This document shows, piece after piece, positions 59,322-64,000 of a stretch of 64,000 bases of DNA. The position numbers were made by a program, and so were the translations under genes. Below the pieces are notes generated by a model, which saw only the letters and a list, made by a program, of their open reading frames with translations, searched no databases and was not told the origin of the DNA. Source of the stretch: Calliopum simillimum. Its lineage: Eukaryota > Arthropoda > Insecta > Diptera > Lauxaniidae. The DNA lies in contig OX638369.1 of the NCBI GenBank assembly GCA_951812925.1, positions 15,033,329 to 15,097,328 of the forward strand. Direction: 5' to 3'. Each line of letters starts with the position of its first letter. Position 1 is the first letter of the stretch.

Positions 59322-59938
59322 ATAATTGAGGAGTTATTTTTCAAAAGGGCGTAAAACCATGTTAAACAAATTTTCAGTAATGAGAAAAAACTTTTATGGG
59401 CTGTTTAAAATAACATATTTTTTTTTAATATCTCCTGTATTATAGTGAGTTGACCAAAGATTCTAATCCCCTTAACATCTTTGTTGTAACATATTTGCAG
59501 TAATAGCAAAAAGTAAAAAACATTTGGAAATAAGCCCTTTTGTTCTGAAACGTTTGGAAATAAGCCTTTTTGTTTCAAAATCACTCTTATTTCACCATTT
59601 GGAAGTTTATTTTGATGTCTATAGGCATGGTATGTAAGCACCTATATAGCCTGGGGTATATAAAAAATACTAAAAGTTTTTTTGGCCACTATTCAAAATA
59701 CGTCTTTTTGTACAATATCAAACTCTAAAAATTTCTATGAAATTATATGGAAATAAGCCTTTTCGTTCTGAAATGCGACTTTTGATGAAGATTTTATCTT
59801 AGAAAAATGAATTTTTTGTGATGAAATTTGGACTAGAGGATGCATTTTAGCATGGTAATGGCGATGGCATCCTTAGGTTTGTTCGAGGTTGGAAGTAGTT
59901 TTACGCCCTTTTGAAAAATCACTCCTCAATTTATTTCA
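59322..59938. repeat. Fold-back element, 0.6 kb
   Basis: TTGAGGAGTTATTTTTC with AAAAGGGCGTAAAAC is matched inverted at about 59900-59935 (GTTTTACGCCCTTTTG). Inside, GGAAATAAGCC words recur. Confidence 0.7.
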
Positions 59939-61084
59939 AAAAAAAAAAAAAAAACATTTGATTTTAAACCAAATTGGGTTTTGGGCATTAAAGTAAACTT
60001 AATCCATATAGCCTGACATGTGCAATTCGCGGAGACATTCGCGGAAACACTCGCGGAAACACCTTTTTGAGGAAACGAAAAATTTATTAAAAAATTGCTA
60101 TCACCGATGTTTTCTTGTATCACGTATTGATTAGATTTGATTTATTGAGTTCACTTTTAATAAAATTAACATCAATTCCATTAAATTATTCATTTTGTTT
60201 TAAAAAAATGCCAGGCGACGGAAGATTCACGCAATTGGGTTTTTTGTGAATGTAGAGAGAAATATTTTTAATAAAAACTTCACAAAACCATTTATTTTTC
60301 ATTATTTTCACTTATATTTACCTTTTTTTGCTTAATTTCCAGAAAAAAATTCACTTTTTTATTCTAAAACCACTTTGCACGCAACTTCAGCTACCACAAC
60401 GCAAAAGAAAGAACAAGCATAACAGCTGTTCGTCACCTTACAAGTGATAAGGCAGTTACCGTAATTGATCTGCACTTGGCAAGTGACAAAACGTTTGCGT
60501 CAACTGTTTTTTGTTTTCTTACAAATATTCAAAGCATTTGGGACCAAAAATTTCTAAAACATTTTTGTAGTTTTTCATACAAGTATTAAAAACAACTTGT
60601 GGCAAATAAATTATAATTCTCAATATTTCCAACAAATACTTATCACTTAGCGGAAGTGTTTAATGTTTACCATAAGTGTTTAATGTTTACCGTAAGTATT
60701 TATTGTTTGCTGCAAGTATTTAATGTTCATTGCAAATATTCGATTATTTCCCACAAGTATTTTGGAAATGCTCTCACGCAAATTTGATGTAAGCAAAAGT
60801 AACTACTAGAAGCAAGGAGAAATTTCTTCCTGAAAATACTGCTGTCAACCAAAATAACATAACTAACAAATTGAGATTTGCATATAGTGAAGAAAATATT
60901 GCGAAAAGTTGTTGTTATATCGTCGTTCTTTGCCCGCTTCGCTAGGCATGTTTGTTTTGTTTTTGGATTCCAAATAGCTTAGAAGATATAGATATAAGCC
61001 ACTGCCAGGTCACCAATAAAAATTTAGTTATCACGGAAAAGTTAATTTCATTTTAAACCATCTTAAAAATTCCCGATAGCATAC
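59939..61084. other. Interval with TTTGTGGCAA-type words
   Basis: A run of CGCGGAAACACT units is at 60030-60065. From 60590 to 60760 several ACTTGTGGCAAA / GTTTACCATAAGTG words are spaced 30-40 bases apart. Confidence 0.4.
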
Positions 61085-61520
61085 CTGGGGTGTCCCAGGA
61101 AACCAACAGTTAAGACTTATTGATAGTTCGCTTTAGATGTTTCCCTCTAGTACATCTATATGGATTTTTTGTTTTGACTATGAAGCCTTCGAATGAGCTT
61201 CAGGTACCTTCGGGTATTCCAAAAAACTATTAACGCTTGTTGAGAGTTCGCCGTAGATGTTCTCCCTCTAGTGTATCTATATATTCTTCGTTTTGACTAT
61301 GAAGCCTTCGGGTGACCTTCGGGTGTTACAGGAAACCATCAGTTAAAGTTTGTTGACAGTCCGCCATAGATTTTTTCCCTCTCGTATATTTAGATTTTCT
61401 TCGTTTTGGCTATGATGGCTTTGGATGGTTGTTCCAAAAAGCTATCAGTTAAAATTTGTTGATAGTTCACCATACATTTTTTTCCTCTAGTGTACCCAGA
61501 TTTGCTTCGTTTTGACTTTT
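61085..61520. repeat. Tandem repeat, about 120-base units
   Basis: About 3.5 units each with AACCATCAGTTAA, TTGATAGTTCGCC, CCCTCTAGTGTATC and TTTTGACTATGAAGCC. It is not a CRISPR: the spaces are as repetitive as the repeats. Confidence 0.65.
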
Positions 61521-61654
61521 TTATATAAACCCTGCAGGACCAAGGACTATTCCAAAACTAGTTTGCAAACTACTCCATGGGAGAAATCGACTAGTCCAAA
61601 TTCTGGTCCAATCACATATAAAGTTCTATTTACGTTTTACATTGTTTGTCATTG

Positions 61655-61755
61655 TGCATAACCAATTGCAACCTTATGCATTACAATTGGACCAGAAAAA
61701 GGTCAATTGTCTCCTTATGCATTACATTCGGACCAGAAAAAGGGCCAATTTTGGT
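61655..61755. repeat. Two direct units of about 50 bases
   Basis: CCTTATGCATTACA with TTGGACCAGAAAAAGG occurs twice in tandem. Confidence 0.6.
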
Positions 61756-61994
61756 TTTTATTTGATTTATAAATTTCAACAAATTTAATTTAAAATTCAA
61801 ATTTTACACAAAAATGTCAAAAGGTTATATATTTCTAAGCAATGTGCTCCGGGTTTGAATATTAGTGTGGATGAACATTTTTTTATTATTTTATACCTCA
61901 GCTATGTTGAATATACGTTTAATTTTCTGCTCCGAAGACTCTTCAGACAAATTGTGCACAAATTTATAGGAATTTAAAAATTGGAATTGAAAAT

Positions 61995-62070
61995 CACCGT
62001 GTGTAGGATTTAAACCCGGGCTTTTCCACGCAGCGCAAGTCCTTAGACCGATACACTATCGTTTACTCTT
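61995..62070 (-). other. tRNA-like sequence (leucine/serine-like form)
   Basis: On the minus strand: GTATCGGTCTAAGGACTTGC, a plausible A box region, then GGGTTTAAATCC (B box) about 35 bases further. GCGCTGCG lies between. It could be a decayed tRNA or SINE head. Confidence 0.45.
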
Positions 62071-62209
62071 CTTCACAATAGATGAACTTCCAAACAGTAA
62101 GAAGTCAGTAACGTTTTAACAAAACAATTGACTCCGTCGGTCCTACAGGGTATAGATAGATAGCATTTCATCGAAAAAAAAAAAAAAAAAACTGTCATAA
62201 CTAAAAACT

Positions 62210-62660
62210 ACGATTTTCGAGTTACCAACTTCTACATTGGACGTATCGATATATTCTTAATCAGCGTCTGTCTGGGTGTTTGTGGAATTATTTTTCATCG
62301 GAAAACTAAGCAAGATAATTCAATGAAATTTAACACAGTGGCTTTGCTATAAAATTCAATTCGTGGGATTGAAAATGAGCAAAGGACACGCCTACCGCCC
62401 ATACAAAATATATATTCAAATTGCATCTTCAGAAGTATTTTTCATGACAATGCATCCAAAGTGGTATACTAAAAGCTTTTTTTGAGATAGTCGAACCAAA
62501 TTTCACTCAGGCACTGAGATCATTAATTGTAAGATCTGAGGAAAAGCACTGTGAATTCGAACAAGAGGTCGTGAAACCTCCCGTACAAGCAACATTTTTA
62601 AGTACTTTAGTGTAGGGTATTTAATGTTAGGCCAGGCCAAAGGCAACACCCTTACGCGTT
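62210..62660. repeat. Dispersed repeat T copy
   Basis: ATATATTCTTAATCAGCGTC, AACTAAGCAAGATAATTC, CGCCTACCGCCCATAC and the end AGTGTAGGGTATTTAATG ... GGCAACACCCTTAC match the copies near v5. Confidence 0.6.
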
Positions 62661-62664
62661 TCAA

Positions 62665-63212
62665 GTTACACAGTGCGACAAAATGGAAAAAAATTTTTGC
62701 CCCTGGGGTCTCATTAAGCTTTTCTGATAGGTTATGAAACATTAAAATACACGTATTTCACCGAATATGAGTATCAGTGATTTTTTTCATTTTATGGCTC
62801 CGCAAAGCTTAAAATTCGCGATTTATATGGAATTTTGAGATTTTATGAAAAAACCATCTTGTTATGAAATGTTGCTCGTGGCAAAACTGTAAAAATTTTG
62901 CTATTTCAATATTAGAAGACTTTGTGATGATTTTTATTTTTTTTTATTTTCCGAAATATATGAAAAAAAAACCGTGCGGATTCTCAAGTGCTATAACTTA
63001 AATTAAAGGCAAGAACAAGAGCAACATTTCATAATAAGATGGTTTTTTTATAAAATTTCGTATAAAAAACGAATTTTAAGCTTTGAGGAGCCATAAAATG
63101 GAAAAAATCACTGCTACACATATTCGGTGAGATAAGTGTTTTTTCATTTTTCATAACCTATCAGAAAAACTTTATGAGACCCCAGGGGCATTTTTTGTGT
63201 TGCACTGTGTTA
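62665..63212. repeat. Fold-back element, 0.55 kb
   Basis: CACAGTGCGACAAAATGG at the left, and inverted GTGTTGCACTGTG at the right; GCCCCTGGGGTCTCATTAAGC and GAGACCCCAGGGGC also pair. It lies about 250 bases past the v9 donor. Confidence 0.75.
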
Positions 63213-63457
63213 TTGTCGTCTAAATAAAATTGATGAATTTATTTGAACTTTTTGCAATCAATAACAATAGATGCAACAAATATAAACATGGAAGACGCAA
63301 TCAGCTTCCATGTTCATATTTCTATTTATATCCATTCTATTTCTTCAGATAGACTTTCTGTTTAAACAGAGGCAAATTTTGTTCACTTTTAACAAAACTA
63401 TCGCTAATTTACATTCTGACATTACTTTTGCCTATCAATATACTTAAGTACACTTAC
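63213..63457. other. Start of v9 intron
   Basis: No feature beyond the v9 donor. Confidence 0.35.
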
Positions 63458-64000
63458 CTTATTCAGTAGACGGCATCTCCGCTGCACTGATCGTGTTATG
63501 AAGCAAAACATTAAAATTGCGATTGTAATTCCAATTTTCTCACCAACAAGTGTCAACATCAAAAACGGTGAAAAATCTGCATTTAATTGACTCAAAAAAT
63601 ACAAACATATCGCTATCATAGCGCAGTCCAACATAATTGCAACACTCATATCGAGCAATATATAACGCAAAATGATGGTATAATCAACATTTTCACCGAT
63701 GTTTGCAAAATGAAGATCAACCTTTAGAAATTGTTTTATCGCGTGAAGCAGATTCTTATGACGTAATAATGATGAAATATATGAAACTGCAACACCGAAC
63801 AATACAGATATTACGTTTAATTTGTTGAGATAATAGGAAATTTCATTTTGTAAGAAATAACCAATGATCGATTCATTGTGCATATTGATATAGAAATAGG
63901 AATATGCCATGATGCAAAGATCCATGATGGTCAGGAGAAAACCATAATATGCATATTTGATCGATTTGTAACCAAAACGATCGGTAACCACACGAAACGG
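63458..64000 (-). CDS. Gr28b: Gr28b alternative first exon v9 (5' part outside the window)
   Basis: The last 181 codons of a cassette; the reading frame is open to the window edge, where it reads PFRVVTDRFGYKSIKY, the GLxPFRV region of its sisters. About 25-60 N-terminal residues are missing. It contains HNESIIGYFLQNEISYYLNK, HFANIGENVDYTIILRYILL, and ending RRCRLLNK with AAG/GTAAGT as donor. It is closest to v8 in NES block and layout. Distance to the constant acceptor is 53 kb, a very long intron for a fly receptor gene. Joining to Gr28b constant exons is inferred from phase, strand and family; I saw no other constant exon in between. Confidence 0.9.

Noticed and set aside
61085..61520. Possible CRISPR-like array
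   Set aside because: Animal DNA, units of about 120 bases without unique spacers; ordinary tandem repeat.

Overview
The window is non-coding-rich, AT-rich DNA from a higher fly (Diptera, Brachycera). The protein matches are to Drosophila gustatory receptor Gr28a and to the constant exons of Gr28b, but the introns are very large and crowded with transposons. That suggests a fly with a bigger genome than Drosophila. A tephritid or similar acalyptrate is my guess, but nothing here fixes the genus.

Gene content: everything I accept as host coding is on the minus strand and belongs to the Gr28 locus. The constant 3' part of Gr28b is three exons (10256-9855, 9794-9636, 7222-7091) ending in the TYLIILLQF seventh helix and a stop. 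To its right, spread over more than 50 kb, lie nine large alternative first exons (called v1 to v9 here, counting outward from the constant exons): 12010-11345, 17127-16438, 21229-20549, 26735-26055, 29503-28871, 42960-42205, 47615-46854, 52309-51542 and 64000-63458 (cut by the window edge). Each encodes the N-terminal receptor half and stops at a GT splice donor in phase 0, normally after Asn-Lys, which fits the phase 0 acceptor of the first constant exon. To the left of the Gr28b stop is exon 1 of Gr28a (1480-857), also with a phase 0 donor; its remaining exons are off the window. The arrangement is a variable-plus-constant receptor locus like Drosophila Gr28b, but with at least nine cassettes, four of them (v1-v4) from one sub-expansion.

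The spaces between cassettes hold almost only mobile DNA. There is a dead Tc1/mariner-type transposase (2956-3836), small LINE scraps (6.1-6.6 kb), and a 5'-truncated non-LTR retrotransposon with an open reverse transcriptase (30.9-33.3 kb). An old transposon-like gene at 54.4-58.4 kb is broken by a hAT element and a fold-back element. There are also more than fifteen fold-back or MITE-like inverted repeats. Several have clear 8-bp target duplications (17633-18220, 19277-19750, 34820-36434, 45210-45617, 56439-58214), which marks them as hAT-type. A group of these elements carries arrays of short element-specific words (GTACAGCCC, CAAGAC, CGGGCC, ATCCCGGGA, AAACGGATCC), and two of them have tRNA-like sequences in the centre.

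How the parts work together: each cassette probably has its own promoter and makes a different receptor N-terminal half joined to one invariant C-terminal half (which carries the ion-channel-forming last helices). The choice of first exon then decides ligand or stimulus and cell type. No CRISPR array, functional rRNA gene or clearly functional tRNA gene was seen. Coordinates of repeats were read by eye and may be off by some bases, unless a target duplication is quoted.
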